DNA from: Kiritimatiellota bacterium
Lineage (GTDB): Bacteria; Verrucomicrobiota; Lentisphaeria; Oligosphaerales; JAADHN01
Assembly: GCA_013151865.1 (NCBI GenBank)
Contig: JAADHN010000098.1
Coordinates: 1 to 42,181 of the forward strand
Direction of reading: 5' to 3'
Length of the DNA stretch: 42,181 bases
Shown here: piece by piece, positions 33,132 to 41,718 of the stretch
How the letters are laid out: each line of letters begins with the position of its first letter
Position numbering within the stretch: position 1 is the stretch's first letter
The notes under the pieces: generated by a model
Seen by the model: only the letters and a program-made list of their open reading frames with translations
What the model was told of the DNA's origin: nothing
Database searches by the model: none
Position numbers and translations under genes: made by a program

Positions 33132-33890
33132 ATGAAACCGATTCCCATTTCCCTTCAGTTGTATTCGCTGCGTGAAGACGCCGCCCACGATTTCCCCGGC
33201 GTGTTGGCCAGGGTCGCGGACATGGGATACGTCGGCGTCGAGTTCGCCGGCCTCCACGGCATGCCCCCTGCCGAGGTCCGCGCCGTTCTCGACGACGTCG
33301 GCTTGGTCGCCTCCTCGACCCATGGCCCTCTGCCCACCGCCGACAATGTCGAGGAAATCGTCGAGACGGCCCGAGTGCTGGGCTACACCCGTCACATCGC
33401 CGGTTTCGGGCCTCAGCAGTTTGAGACCCGGGAAAAAACCCTCGAGGCCGCCGAAAAGGCGCAGCGGGCCGCCGAACTGCTCCAACCCCATGGCCTGACC
33501 TTCGGACTGCATAATCACTGGTGGGAATTCAGTACCCGGATCGACGGCCGCTACGCCCACGAACTCCTGATGGAAGCCGCCCCCGGAGTGTTCGCCGAAA
33601 TCGACACGTATTGGGTCAAGGTCGGCGGGGCCGACCCCGCCGCCGTCGTGCGCCGGTACGGGGCACGGGCCCCGCTGTTGCACATCAAGGACGGCCCCGG
33701 TGTCCGCGAAGCCGCCATGGCCGCCATCGGAACCGGCGTCATGGACTGGCAGGCCGTCGTCGGCGCCGCTGGCGAATACACGGAATGGCTGATCGTGGAA
33801 CTGGACCGCTGCGATTCCGACATGGCCGAGGCCGTGGCCGCAAGTTGCCGGTACCTCGTTTCCAACGGGTTCGCCAGAGGTCGCGCCTAA
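33132..33890 (+). CDS. Sugar phosphate isomerase/epimerase-like TIM barrel
   Basis: The 252-residue protein belongs to the same xylose-isomerase-like superfamily as 7935-8699 but is clearly distinct. It opens ISLQLYSLREDAAHDFPGVLARVADMGYVGVEFAG, typical of the family, and has FGLHNHWWEF (near residue 120), FAEIDTYWVKVGG (near 155), LLHIKDG (near 178) and LIVELDRCD (near 222), which supply metal ligands and base. Substrate unknown. GGGAGAA lies ahead of the ATG at 33132. A small cysteine-cluster gene follows 86 bases downstream in the same direction. Confidence 0.9.
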   Translation: MKPIPISLQLYSLREDAAHDFPGVLARVADMGYVGVEFAGLHGMPPAEVRAVLDDVGLVASSTHGPLPTADNVEEIVETARVLGYTRHIAGFGPQQFETREKTLEAAEKAQRAAELLQPHGLTFGLHNHWWEFSTRIDGRYAHELLMEAAPGVFAEIDTYWVKVGGADPAAVVRRYGARAPLLHIKDGPGVREAAMAAIGTGVMDWQAVVGAAGEYTEWLIVELDRCDSDMAEAVAASCRYLVSNGFARGRA

Positions 33891-33976
33891 GGAAAGATGA
33901 AAATACCGAGAGGCGGCCCGGAATAGCCGGAGCGCCCCCGTGCATCAGGTGCCGTAGGAAGAAAGGCGACACACCC

Positions 33977-34300
33977 ATGGTGCGACTTCGACTGCTTTGG
34001 GGAAAAATGCGCCGCCTCTGGCTGTGTTCCTTCCATCGGAACTATGTGAAACGGCAGATCGCCCTCCGGAAAGGCGAGTGCCGACAGTGCGGTACATGCT
34101 GCGATCTGGGCTTTCGCTGCGTGTTCCTGAAACACGACGGGCTGTGCCGCATCTACCACTCTCGATTCCGTCCGGTCCCCTGCGTGGAGTTCCCCATAGA
34201 CCCACGCGATATCGCGGACGTACGCTTGGCAGCCGGACGCGAGTGCGGGTATCGCTTCGAAGGTCCGGCGCCAAGCGTGCCGCCTGGCAAGAATCCTTGA
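33977..34300 (+). CDS. YkgJ-type cysteine cluster protein
   Basis: The 107-residue protein has the CxxCxxCC core (CRQCGTCCDLGFRCVFL, residues 36-52), followed by GLCRIYHSRFRPVPCVEFP. This is the zinc- or iron-chelating domain of the UPF0153/YkgJ family. Function is unknown in general; the basic N-terminal 34 residues (RLRLLWGKMRRLWLCSFHRNYVKRQIALR) could be amphipathic. Only a distant AAAGGCGA precedes the ATG at 33977, so the start is less certain. It probably sits on the same transcript as the TIM-barrel gene. Confidence 0.85.
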   Translation: MVRLRLLWGKMRRLWLCSFHRNYVKRQIALRKGECRQCGTCCDLGFRCVFLKHDGLCRIYHSRFRPVPCVEFPIDPRDIADVRLAAGRECGYRFEGPAPSVPPGKNP

Positions 34301-34395
34301 GCAGCATGGATACCGGAGGCGGTTCGTAGCGCCACGGCTTTTTTCCGGGGGGGCAACGGTGACGGAGAGGCTTCTCGCGCCAGCGAAACGCAGCC

Positions 34396-34920
34396 CTATC
34401 GCCCCCCGTTCCCGCCCCCATTTCCACCGCCCCCGCCGTTGTCGCCGTGCTTCAGGGCTTTGAAACGTTTGCGGGTGCGGAAGGAGCCGATCACCCCGGG
34501 CTCCACCGGGTAGAAACGGGTCTCCATTTTCCCGAGGGGAACACCGCGGTCGGCGATGATCACCGCATAATCCTCGATCTTGTACTGCAAACCCGCCGCC
34601 ATGCACACGTAGCGGATTGCCTCGGAGAGTGGCAGGCTCCGTAAATCCAGGGGGATCTTCGGCCGAGCAGCGGCCGTGACCCGCCGGTCGAGTTCAAGCA
34701 AGAAGTTTACCCCTTCGCCGTCCGGATCGAGCCGCTTCGATTGCTGCTGCAAGAACTGAACCACCTGTTGGATCGTGGCATCCTCGAACTTGAGTCTGGG
34801 CACCACGAGCTTGCGGACCTTTTCAGGGGTCTTGCCGCCCGCGGCAAGCAGAGAAAACGCCGGAACCACCGAGCACAGTCCCAGCAGCGAGACAAAAAAG
34901 AGACGTCGCCGAGCTTTCAT
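34396..34920 (-). CDS. Secreted secretin/STN-domain-like protein with Gly/Asn-rich tail
   Basis: The 174-residue protein has a signal peptide (RRRLFFVSLLGLCSVVPAFSLLAAG), then a single domain: LVVPRLKFEDATIQQVVQFLQQQSKRLD near residues 38-66, IPLDLRSLPLSEAIRYVCMAAGLQYKIEDYAVIIAD near 88-125, and a final GDNGGGGGNGGGNGG tail. The pattern is that of the small periplasmic domains found before secretins and in TonB receptors, but here the outer-membrane secretin part is missing altogether. It may be a stand-alone periplasmic or envelope protein. GGAGG precedes the ATG at 34920. It is transcribed away from the FGGY kinase gene, with an inverted repeat between. Confidence 0.82.
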   Translation of the reverse strand: MKARRRLFFVSLLGLCSVVPAFSLLAAGGKTPEKVRKLVVPRLKFEDATIQQVVQFLQQQSKRLDPDGEGVNFLLELDRRVTAAARPKIPLDLRSLPLSEAIRYVCMAAGLQYKIEDYAVIIADRGVPLGKMETRFYPVEPGVIGSFRTRKRFKALKHGDNGGGGGNGGGNGGR

Positions 34921-35068
34921 CGCGTCCAATCCTCCGCCGGAACGCACTCCGTGCATCCATCGCACCGAGCGCGGGTCGCGTCCAGCGTTGCGAACTCCGC
35001 ACGGCTTTGACCGAGACCCGTTGCGCGGCCGGAAGTCGCACTGCCGCGATGATTTCGCAACCGTGACC

Positions 35069-35115
35069 TACTGTACGTGCCGGAATTGTGCCGCGCAATT
35101 CCGGCACGTACAGTA
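35069..35115. repeat. Perfect 20-bp inverted repeat in divergent promoter region
   Basis: The arm at 35069-35088 (TACTGTACGTGCCGGAATTG) is exactly repeated in reverse complement at 35096-35115, with a 7-base loop (TGCCGCG). It ends 30 bases before the FGGY kinase ATG and starts 148 bases from the divergent gene's ATG. It could be an operator, a hairpin in the kinase leader, or a small mobile palindrome. No T-tract follows, so a simple terminator is unlikely. Confidence 0.85.
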
Positions 35116-35145
35116 CACCGCGGAAAACACACCACCCCCCTGGCC

Positions 35146-36591
35146 ATGAGTGCAGCAAACAGCAACCACGTCGGACCTCGTCTCGGACCCGGGTCCGAAA
35201 CCGCACCGTCGGACTGTCTGTGCGGTATCGACATCGGAACTTCCAAGGTCGCCGCGGTGTTGATCGATCACGAGTGCGGCCGCACTGTGGCGGCGGCATC
35301 CAAGGAACACCACGCAACAGTTCCGGGGCTCGCCTCGAGGTGTGACGAACAGCGGGTCGACGTCCTGCTCGACACCGTTTGGGCCGTCTTGCGCGAACTC
35401 GGACCCACGGTCCTGGCCCGCACCCGCGCCGTGGGCGTCACGGGCCAGATGCACGGCGTGGTGGTGCTGGGTTCCGAGGGGCAACCGCTGACCAACCTGA
35501 TCACTTGGCAGGACCAACGCTGCGACACGGCTTTTCTCGATGCCCTGCACCGAGCGACTGGAATACGCGGACTTCGTACCGGTTTCGGCGCGGCGTCCCT
35601 GGCGTGGCTGCGGAAGAACCGCCTGCTCCCCGACAATGCCGCCGCGACCGCGGCCATTCATGATCACGTGGTTCAGCGCCTTTGCGGCCTTTCCCGGCCG
35701 GTGACAGATCCCACCGACGCCGCGAGTTGGGGCCTGTTCGACCGCCGAACCGGCACGTGGCGCACCGAGGCATGGATTGCCTGCGGCATTCGTCCCGAAC
35801 TGCTTCCCCGGGTTCGGCCCTGCGGCGACTGCGCGGGCCGAATCTGCCCGAACACCGCCGCCGCAACGGGACTGCCGGTCGGCACGCCGGTTGCCGTGGC
35901 ATTGGGGGATAACCAAGCCTCACTGCTGGCCGCCTTGCACGACCGGACGCCCGAACGTGTGTTGGCCTTGACCCTGGGGACGGGCGGGCAGCTTTCGGCA
36001 GTCATGCCGGCCGACTTCGACCCCCCGGAACCACCCGAGGACGCCGCCTTCGAATATCGACCGTTTCCGGGGCGGCGCGTGGCGGCCGTGGCCGCTGCGC
36101 TCTGTGGCGGCAGTTCTTTTGCATGGCTGGTCACGACGGTTCGAACATGGTGCCGCGAACTCGGGCTCCCCATACCGGCGGAGGGCGCTCTGTACGAACT
36201 TCTGGACCGGCTGGGACAAGACGCCGACGGCGGCGGCCTCGAAGTGTCCCCCCGGTTCCTCGGAGAACGTCATGTCCCGGAAGACAGGGCTTGGATCAAG
36301 GGGATCGCGCGCACAAATTTCACGCCGGCAAACTTGGCGCGCGCCCTGGCGGTCGGAACCGTTCGGAACCTCAAGGAAATGCTGCCGACGGCCTGTTTCG
36401 AAGGCCGCGACCGCGTGGTCGGCAGCGGCAACGCCATTCGCCGGTTGCGGCTCCTGCAACAGGCCGCGAGTGAAACCTTAGGCCTCCCGTTGGAGATTTC
36501 GGCTATGCGCGAGGAAGCCGCCGTCGGGGCGGCGCTCTTGGCCAAACCCCTGGCACGGCGACCCCGGCGCAACGACCCGGGACCATCGTAA
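35146..36591 (+). CDS. FGGY-family carbohydrate kinase, sedoheptulokinase-like
   Basis: The 481-residue FGGY kinase has GIDIGTSKVAAV (residues 27-38), GVTGQMHGVVVL (near 100), LITWQDQRCD (near 120), the catalytic aspartate in ALGDNQASLL (near 255), LTLGTGGQ (near 279) and GSGNAIRRL near 425. The segment IHDHVVQRLCGLSRPVTDPTDAASWGLFD and the later FLGERHVPE are much closer to what I recall of animal and bacterial sedoheptulokinase (SHPK) than to xylulokinase, so sedoheptulose is the best substrate guess. No Shine-Dalgarno sequence precedes the ATG at 35146; an in-frame GTG at 35077 lies inside the inverted repeat. A phosphomannose isomerase gene follows after 109 bases. Confidence 0.85.
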   Translation: MSAANSNHVGPRLGPGSETAPSDCLCGIDIGTSKVAAVLIDHECGRTVAAASKEHHATVPGLASRCDEQRVDVLLDTVWAVLRELGPTVLARTRAVGVTGQMHGVVVLGSEGQPLTNLITWQDQRCDTAFLDALHRATGIRGLRTGFGAASLAWLRKNRLLPDNAAATAAIHDHVVQRLCGLSRPVTDPTDAASWGLFDRRTGTWRTEAWIACGIRPELLPRVRPCGDCAGRICPNTAAATGLPVGTPVAVALGDNQASLLAALHDRTPERVLALTLGTGGQLSAVMPADFDPPEPPEDAAFEYRPFPGRRVAAVAAALCGGSSFAWLVTTVRTWCRELGLPIPAEGALYELLDRLGQDADGGGLEVSPRFLGERHVPEDRAWIKGIARTNFTPANLARALAVGTVRNLKEMLPTACFEGRDRVVGSGNAIRRLRLLQQAASETLGLPLEISAMREEAAVGAALLAKPLARRPRRNDPGPS

Positions 36592-36700
36592 GTGCGGCGA
36601 GATTCGGGGAGGTGAGTGGCCGGCGGCGACAGCAACCCCGGGAAAAAAAGACTCGCGGCCGCCATGACCGCGGCGACCGTTCAGCACGAGAGGAAACCCC

Positions 36701-37777
36701 ATGCAACCGTTCCGCTTCGCCGAGAACCGAGTCTGGCGCTGTTACTTGGGCGGCAAACTGATCGATGAACTCCGCGGGAAGCCGGTCGGGCAAGACTCGC
36801 TCTTCCCGGAGGATTGGATCGCGTCGGTGGTCGAGGCCCGAAATCCGCAGCACCCCGTCCCCGGCGAGGGGATCAGTACGGCAGTGTTCGGCGACCGCCG
36901 GATGTCATTTTCCGACTTGGCCGAACGAGAGGCCGACGCCCTGTTCGGTCCCGCCCACACAACTCGCCACGGACGGACCCCGGCGTTCTTGACCAAGCTC
37001 CTGGATTCCGCCATCCGACTGCCGCTCCAGGCGCACCCGGACCGGGCCGCGGCCCGGCGGCTGTACAATTCCGAATTCGGCAAGACCGAAGCCTGGATCG
37101 TGCTGGGTACACGTCGGATCCAAGGGGAAGATCCGTACCTGCTCCTCGGATTCAACGAGACCTTGGATCCCGAACTCTTTGTGCACGACTGTATTCGCGG
37201 AGAAATGGAACGCCCCCTAAGCATGGTCCACAGGCACCCGGTCAAGCCGGGCGATGTCCTGTTGCTCAGCGGCGGTCTGGTCCATGCCATCGGACCGGGC
37301 GTTTTTCTGGTGGAAATCATGGAACCCACGGACTGGGTGACGCAGCCGGACCCGGTGTGCGGCCTCCAGCCGTTGACCCGCGAGGACCGGTTCGGCCCTC
37401 TGCCGCCGGAAAAGGCCATGGAAGTGTTCCATTTCGAGCCGGCCGCACGGGAGGAAGCCTGGGGTGCTGCGGCTTTGACCCCGCGGATCGAAGGGACCCA
37501 GGGCCGGAGCCGCATGGCGCGACTGATCGGCCCGGAAACCACCACGCTCTTCGGCGCGCTCCGTCTCGAGGTGAACGGGGCATGGCAAGACGATACCCGC
37601 CGTGCCGGCTGCTTTGCCGGAGTGGTGATCGAAGGCGAAGTCGAACTGCGCACCGGGCCGGCAGACGCCCCGCTGCACCTCCGCTCCGGGGATGCTTTCT
37701 TCATGCCGTACTCGACTGGCGCCTACACTTTCGCTGGGAACGGGGTGATCATCTGCGCCCTGCCGCCGGCGTCATAG
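36701..37777 (+). CDS. manA: Class I mannose-6-phosphate isomerase-like cupin
   Basis: The 358-residue protein interconverts mannose 6-phosphate and fructose 6-phosphate if it follows its family. Zinc ligands are visible: Gln-x-His in IRLPLQAHPDRA (near 110), Glu in KTEAWIVLG (near 130) and His in GGLVHAIGPGVFLVEI (near 190-205). A second cupin-like half (EGEVELRTG..LRSGDAFFMPYSTGAYTF) closes the protein. GAGAGGAAA precedes the ATG. It is probably co-transcribed with the FGGY kinase; the two would feed a heptulose and a hexose phosphate into central metabolism. Its stop overlaps the stop of the convergent BatA-like gene by six bases. Confidence 0.88.
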   Translation: MQPFRFAENRVWRCYLGGKLIDELRGKPVGQDSLFPEDWIASVVEARNPQHPVPGEGISTAVFGDRRMSFSDLAEREADALFGPAHTTRHGRTPAFLTKLLDSAIRLPLQAHPDRAAARRLYNSEFGKTEAWIVLGTRRIQGEDPYLLLGFNETLDPELFVHDCIRGEMERPLSMVHRHPVKPGDVLLLSGGLVHAIGPGVFLVEIMEPTDWVTQPDPVCGLQPLTREDRFGPLPPEKAMEVFHFEPAAREEAWGAAALTPRIEGTQGRSRMARLIGPETTTLFGALRLEVNGAWQDDTRRAGCFAGVVIEGEVELRTGPADAPLHLRSGDAFFMPYSTGAYTFAGNGVIICALPPAS

Positions 37778-40768
37778 GCCGGCGCCGAATTCCGCGGCCG
37801 TGCCGCCGGACACGGTCGACCGGGGATCGGGGAGTTTGTGGAGCCGCCGCTGGGCGGTGCTCCAGCGCGACAGTGCGATCTCCGCAATCAGCAGCAGGAG
37901 AACCGCCGCGGCCGCATAATCGGTGAAATCCGTCCCGCGGACATCCCCGGCCATCGCGGCGTCGAGGTCCTCGAGGCTGTCCGCCCAGAGCACCGGGACC
38001 CGCGCCTCGATCTTGCGGCGGTCCGCTTCGGTGAGAGGGGTCAGAACGCTCTCCGCCGCACTCTCGGTTACGACAAACGGCAGTTCTGCGGAGTCCGCAT
38101 TCGGCTGGCTGCCGATGTCGTAGACACTGGCGCGTTTGGCGAGCCGAAGCCGGTACAACCCCGGCGCGGTCGTCTCGGAAAACGCGATGCGCAAGTCGCC
38201 GCCTACCGCCTTCACCCGGGCCGGCTTCTTCTCCCCAAACGGCGTCAAAACCGAAACGGCCTTGGTCGAAAAAGACGCTCCTGCCGCCGCGGTCGCAGGG
38301 ACCATGGCGCCGGGGCCGGGCGCCGCGTAGAGGGCCGTGGAGGGAATTGGGACCGGGGCCTGCCCCTCCCCGCTCCAGCGCAGACGGATCTCGGCCTCGC
38401 CCGAATTCTCATAATACTCGAGCTGGATGGGATAGCGCCGGCCCGGTTCGAGGCTGACCGAGGCCTTGAATTCGGTAGGGTAATGGTCGGACCATTCGTT
38501 GATGATGCGCCGGCCGCCGACCCAGAGGCGGACACCGTCGTCGACAACCGTATGAAACGTGGTCGGCCCGCGAAACGCAGCTTCGATCCAGCCGGTCCAG
38601 CGGACGGAAAAGCGGTCGGCCGGCACCCCGGGGGCCGGAGCGCCCGCGCCCCACTCGAAATCGACTGTCGGGTCGACGCGCATCAACCGGGATTGCTGAA
38701 ACTCCGTGCCCTCGAAGTACTCCCCGAACAGTCCGGAACCCCTGGTGGTGGATTTGCCCCGGGAGCCCGGACGCAGGATGAACACCACTTCGGTCCCGGG
38801 GCGAACGTTGGGGGGCGTGCCGGCAGCCGCACCAAGGGCACCGACCAGACCGTCCATGGTGGGAACGAAAGACGGGTGCAGCGGCAGACTGGTTGCGGAC
38901 GGATTCAGGGCGCAGGCGGTCAGAATAACACGACCACGGCCCAGGTTTTTCTCCACCAGGAAAGGTGCGCCGTTGTCCAGACGCGCCCCGATGCGGGCGG
39001 AGCCGGCCCGGTCGTCCACCTCGAGACGCCACCAGCGACTCACCGTGACCGCCCGTGCGTCGGCCTCGAGGGCCTGCCGCAGGAACCGCAGGGCCGGATG
39101 ATTCATACTTTCCGGAAGAAGCGCCGCCCGCTGGCGGTCGAGCAGGCGTTGCGCTCCCCGAAACCGCGCCGGGCACACCGCCTCGCCGGCCGGCGTGTAC
39201 CAGGCATTGTAGAAGGCGGAATCAAGTTGCGGTCCGGGGACGATCAGCAGCCCGGCCCCACGCCGCACGTGAGCCGCCAAGCGACGGGCCGCGGCATCCG
39301 GGAGCGCCCGCACCCCGGCCAGGATCACCACCGGCCACGGCCCCAGATCTCCGAGCTGCGTGAACGCCCCTGCTGAAAGAACGGTCGGGCGCACCAGCGT
39401 GCGGACTGACCGTCCGCCGCCGCCTGAGCCATCCAGACCTGCGCTCCGCCGGGACGCAACACCGGGACCGGGCCGCAGCGCCACCGCCATGTAGTCCGCC
39501 GCCCCGGCCAGGGGCCGTGTCCCCGCCGCGCTCTCCACCAACAACACCGGCAAGACGTCCAGCACCCGTACAACCCGACGGCACGTGTCGTCCGCGGACA
39601 GGTCGTCCGCTGCGGCCACCCGCGCGGAAACGACAAAACGGCCGGGCGTGAGAAACCGGTACCGCAATTCTACCGACTGAGCAACACCCGCCGGCAGGCT
39701 CGTCCGGAACAGTTTGCGGGCCACGGTGGTTCCGCCGACCGACAGCTCGATCGCCGCGGGACGCACGGGGACAGTCCCCGTGTTCGTCACTTTCGCCGTG
39801 ATTCCCACTTCGCGGTCCGTGCCGATAACACGGCGTGAAAAAGTCAGGTCGGCAAGCGTGAGGTTCCGAACGATCCGCGGCGGAGGCAGTCGACGAACCA
39901 ACAGGCGAGGCCGAAGTGGCAGGGCGGCGAAACGGCGTTCCAGAAAACGCCACGTCTCGTCGCTGTCAATCTGCCAACCGTTCCGCTGGCCGTCGGTGAA
40001 CATCACGATCTCGCGGCTGGCGTTCCGCCCGTTTTCCAGGGCGGCCAATGCGGCGAGCAGGGCTTGGGGAACGTCCATACGCCCGCCGACCGGCTCTTTC
40101 AGGTCGCGGATGACGGCGGCCAGATCGGCGCGGTCGTACGTCGGCCGGGAGACCAGGGCCCGAGGCGCCGGACCCGCTTGAATCAGACCCGCCGCGTCGC
40201 CCGGACGCATGTCGGCCGCAGTCGCGCGCAGTTCGTCTACGGCCCGGCTGTAATTGCTGCGCCCGCCCCCGGCCGGAGTCAGACTCATCGACCGGGACGC
40301 ATCCAACACGAAGATCACGTCCCGACGTCCCCCGACCGGCATGTGGGACTGCCGACGAAACCATTCGTCCGCAACACCGGCGGTTACGGCAACAGCCAGG
40401 AAAAACGCCGAAGCGGCGAGAAAAAGAGCGCGACGGACCGGAAACGACCAGAACGCACCCGCAGACCCCAGCGCGATAAGGGACGCGGCCCCGCACACCA
40501 GCACCACCGGCCAGGGAACGGACGAGGCGGACGCCAACAGGGGCCGAGCCATGGCGAAAACGAGCAGGGCCACCACGAGACATCGTACCAGGAGTAGGAG
40601 AAGTTCCTCGAGTAGGATCCGGTGGTTCCGGGCCGCCATCGACGCCAGTAGAAAACGCATGGCCCCCCAAGACACCACCCGGGCCCGGCGCCGGTTCAGT
40701 AGGTGAATGAGCACCGGCGCAAACACGCCGATCAGGCCGAACAACATGATGGGCTGCAGAAAAGTCAC
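37772..40768 (-). CDS. BatA/VWA membrane protein with internal PA14 domain
   Basis: The 998-residue membrane protein begins with the BatA domain (TFLQPIMLFGLIGVFAPVLIHLLNRRRA, residues 2-29), with further spans at about 55-77, 86-107 and 112-132. It continues with a VWA domain with the metal site DASRS (156-160) and FTDGQ, a CARDB-like segment, and a glutamine-amidotransferase-like region (VVILAGVRALPDAAARRLAAHVRRGAGLLIVPG). A PA14 domain follows (about 675-810: GLFGEYFEG, FSVRWTGWIEA, VVDDGVRLWVGGRRII, YYENSGEAEIRLRWSG), then a last span near 945-968. The GTG start overlaps the upstream DUF58 stop as GTGA. PA14 usually binds carbohydrate, so this may sense or bind envelope glycans. Adding PA14 to a BatA-type protein is unusual. 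Confidence 0.88.
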   Translation of the reverse strand: MTFLQPIMLFGLIGVFAPVLIHLLNRRRARVVSWGAMRFLLASMAARNHRILLEELLLLLVRCLVVALLVFAMARPLLASASSVPWPVVLVCGAASLIALGSAGAFWSFPVRRALFLAASAFFLAVAVTAGVADEWFRRQSHMPVGGRRDVIFVLDASRSMSLTPAGGGRSNYSRAVDELRATAADMRPGDAAGLIQAGPAPRALVSRPTYDRADLAAVIRDLKEPVGGRMDVPQALLAALAALENGRNASREIVMFTDGQRNGWQIDSDETWRFLERRFAALPLRPRLLVRRLPPPRIVRNLTLADLTFSRRVIGTDREVGITAKVTNTGTVPVRPAAIELSVGGTTVARKLFRTSLPAGVAQSVELRYRFLTPGRFVVSARVAAADDLSADDTCRRVVRVLDVLPVLLVESAAGTRPLAGAADYMAVALRPGPGVASRRSAGLDGSGGGGRSVRTLVRPTVLSAGAFTQLGDLGPWPVVILAGVRALPDAAARRLAAHVRRGAGLLIVPGPQLDSAFYNAWYTPAGEAVCPARFRGAQRLLDRQRAALLPESMNHPALRFLRQALEADARAVTVSRWWRLEVDDRAGSARIGARLDNGAPFLVEKNLGRGRVILTACALNPSATSLPLHPSFVPTMDGLVGALGAAAGTPPNVRPGTEVVFILRPGSRGKSTTRGSGLFGEYFEGTEFQQSRLMRVDPTVDFEWGAGAPAPGVPADRFSVRWTGWIEAAFRGPTTFHTVVDDGVRLWVGGRRIINEWSDHYPTEFKASVSLEPGRRYPIQLEYYENSGEAEIRLRWSGEGQAPVPIPSTALYAAPGPGAMVPATAAAGASFSTKAVSVLTPFGEKKPARVKAVGGDLRIAFSETTAPGLYRLRLAKRASVYDIGSQPNADSAELPFVVTESAAESVLTPLTEADRRKIEARVPVLWADSLEDLDAAMAGDVRGTDFTDYAAAAVLLLLIAEIALSRWSTAQRRLHKLPDPRSTVSGGTAAEFGAGL

Positions 40769-41718
40769 TTCTTCAGATTCCGCCGGTGGGCAAGGTACGT
40801 GGCCAGGGACAAGTCGAAATCGATCTTGGTACTCATGGCCGCGTAATCGATGTGGAGGCGCCCGCATTCCTTGCGGATACGGTCGAAAAACCGGCCCACC
40901 TCTTCCAGGTACTGCGCTCGAATGGTCAGCGGATCGACAGGCAGACGGCCCCGCGGCGGTTCGAGATCCTCGAACACGCTCCAGGTCTCGAACGGAAAGG
41001 TCCGCTCTTCCTCCGCCGTCACGTGGAAAACCACCACCTCATGCTTCCGATACCGGAAATGGTGGAACGCGCTGACGATCTCGTCCGGATCGTCGAACAG
41101 GTCCGAAATGAGAATGATCAGTCCCCGCCGACCCGCGCGTTCGGCGACTTCATGGAGCACCGGTGCCAAACGCGTGTCCCGGCCCGGTGTCGTGCCGGCC
41201 AGAGCGTCCAGCATGACCCGCAGGTGCCCCGTCCGGGCCCGGGCCGGAATGTACGTCTGAATGTCACGGTCGAAAGTGAGCAATCCCACCGCGTCCTGTT
41301 GATGAATCAACAGGTACGCCATGGTTGCGGCCAGGTATCGCCCGTACTCGAACTTGCTCAGGGACCGGCCGGCGCGCGGCGCCGCGGCGCCGCCGGTGTA
41401 CTTCATCGAGCCCGAACTGTCGAGCACCAGGACGGCCCGCAAGTTGGTCTCGTCCATGTAACGCCGGATGGTATAACGGTCGGATCGGCCGTACACACGC
41501 CAATCGAGATTGCGGAGATCGTCGCCCGGCACATACTGCCGGTGATCGGCGAACTCGACCGAAGAACCGCGAAACGGACTGCGATGACGCCCGGAGACGG
41601 ACCCGGCCACCAGGCCGCGGGCAATGAACTCCATGCGCCCGAGCCGGGCCAGGGCCTGCCGGTCCAACAAGGCCATTCCCGGCCCGCGGTCCAGGGCAGT
41701 GGCTTCATTCAACGCCAT
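40765..41718 (-). CDS. DUF58 family protein
   Basis: The 317-residue protein has the DUF58 core YVPGDDLRNLDWRVYGRSDRYTIRRYMDETNLRAVLVLDSSGSM (near 70-115), with a VWA-like metal motif DSSGS, and LIILISDLFDD near 215. These proteins pair with BatA-like and MoxR ATPase proteins in the Bat and MoxR systems for envelope stress or enzyme maturation. Here the BatA-like gene overlaps its stop by four bases (translational coupling), but a MoxR ATPase is not found within the 460 bases upstream that I can see. The ATG at 41718 has only a distant GAGG; an ATG 15 codons later is an alternative start. Confidence 0.93.
   Translation of the reverse strand: MALNEATALDRGPGMALLDRQALARLGRMEFIARGLVAGSVSGRHRSPFRGSSVEFADHRQYVPGDDLRNLDWRVYGRSDRYTIRRYMDETNLRAVLVLDSSGSMKYTGGAAAPRAGRSLSKFEYGRYLAATMAYLLIHQQDAVGLLTFDRDIQTYIPARARTGHLRVMLDALAGTTPGRDTRLAPVLHEVAERAGRRGLIILISDLFDDPDEIVSAFHHFRYRKHEVVVFHVTAEEERTFPFETWSVFEDLEPPRGRLPVDPLTIRAQYLEEVGRFFDRIRKECGRLHIDYAAMSTKIDFDLSLATYLAHRRNLKK

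Noticed and set aside
35069-35115. LexA box reading of the inverted repeat (TACTGT..ACAGTA ends)
   Set aside because: A LexA box needs CTGT and ACAG about 8 bases apart; here the half-sites are separated by more than 30 bases.
37838-39376. 512-codon plus-strand open frame
   Set aside because: It is antisense to the BatA/PA14 gene, which has unmistakable VWA and PA14 motifs.
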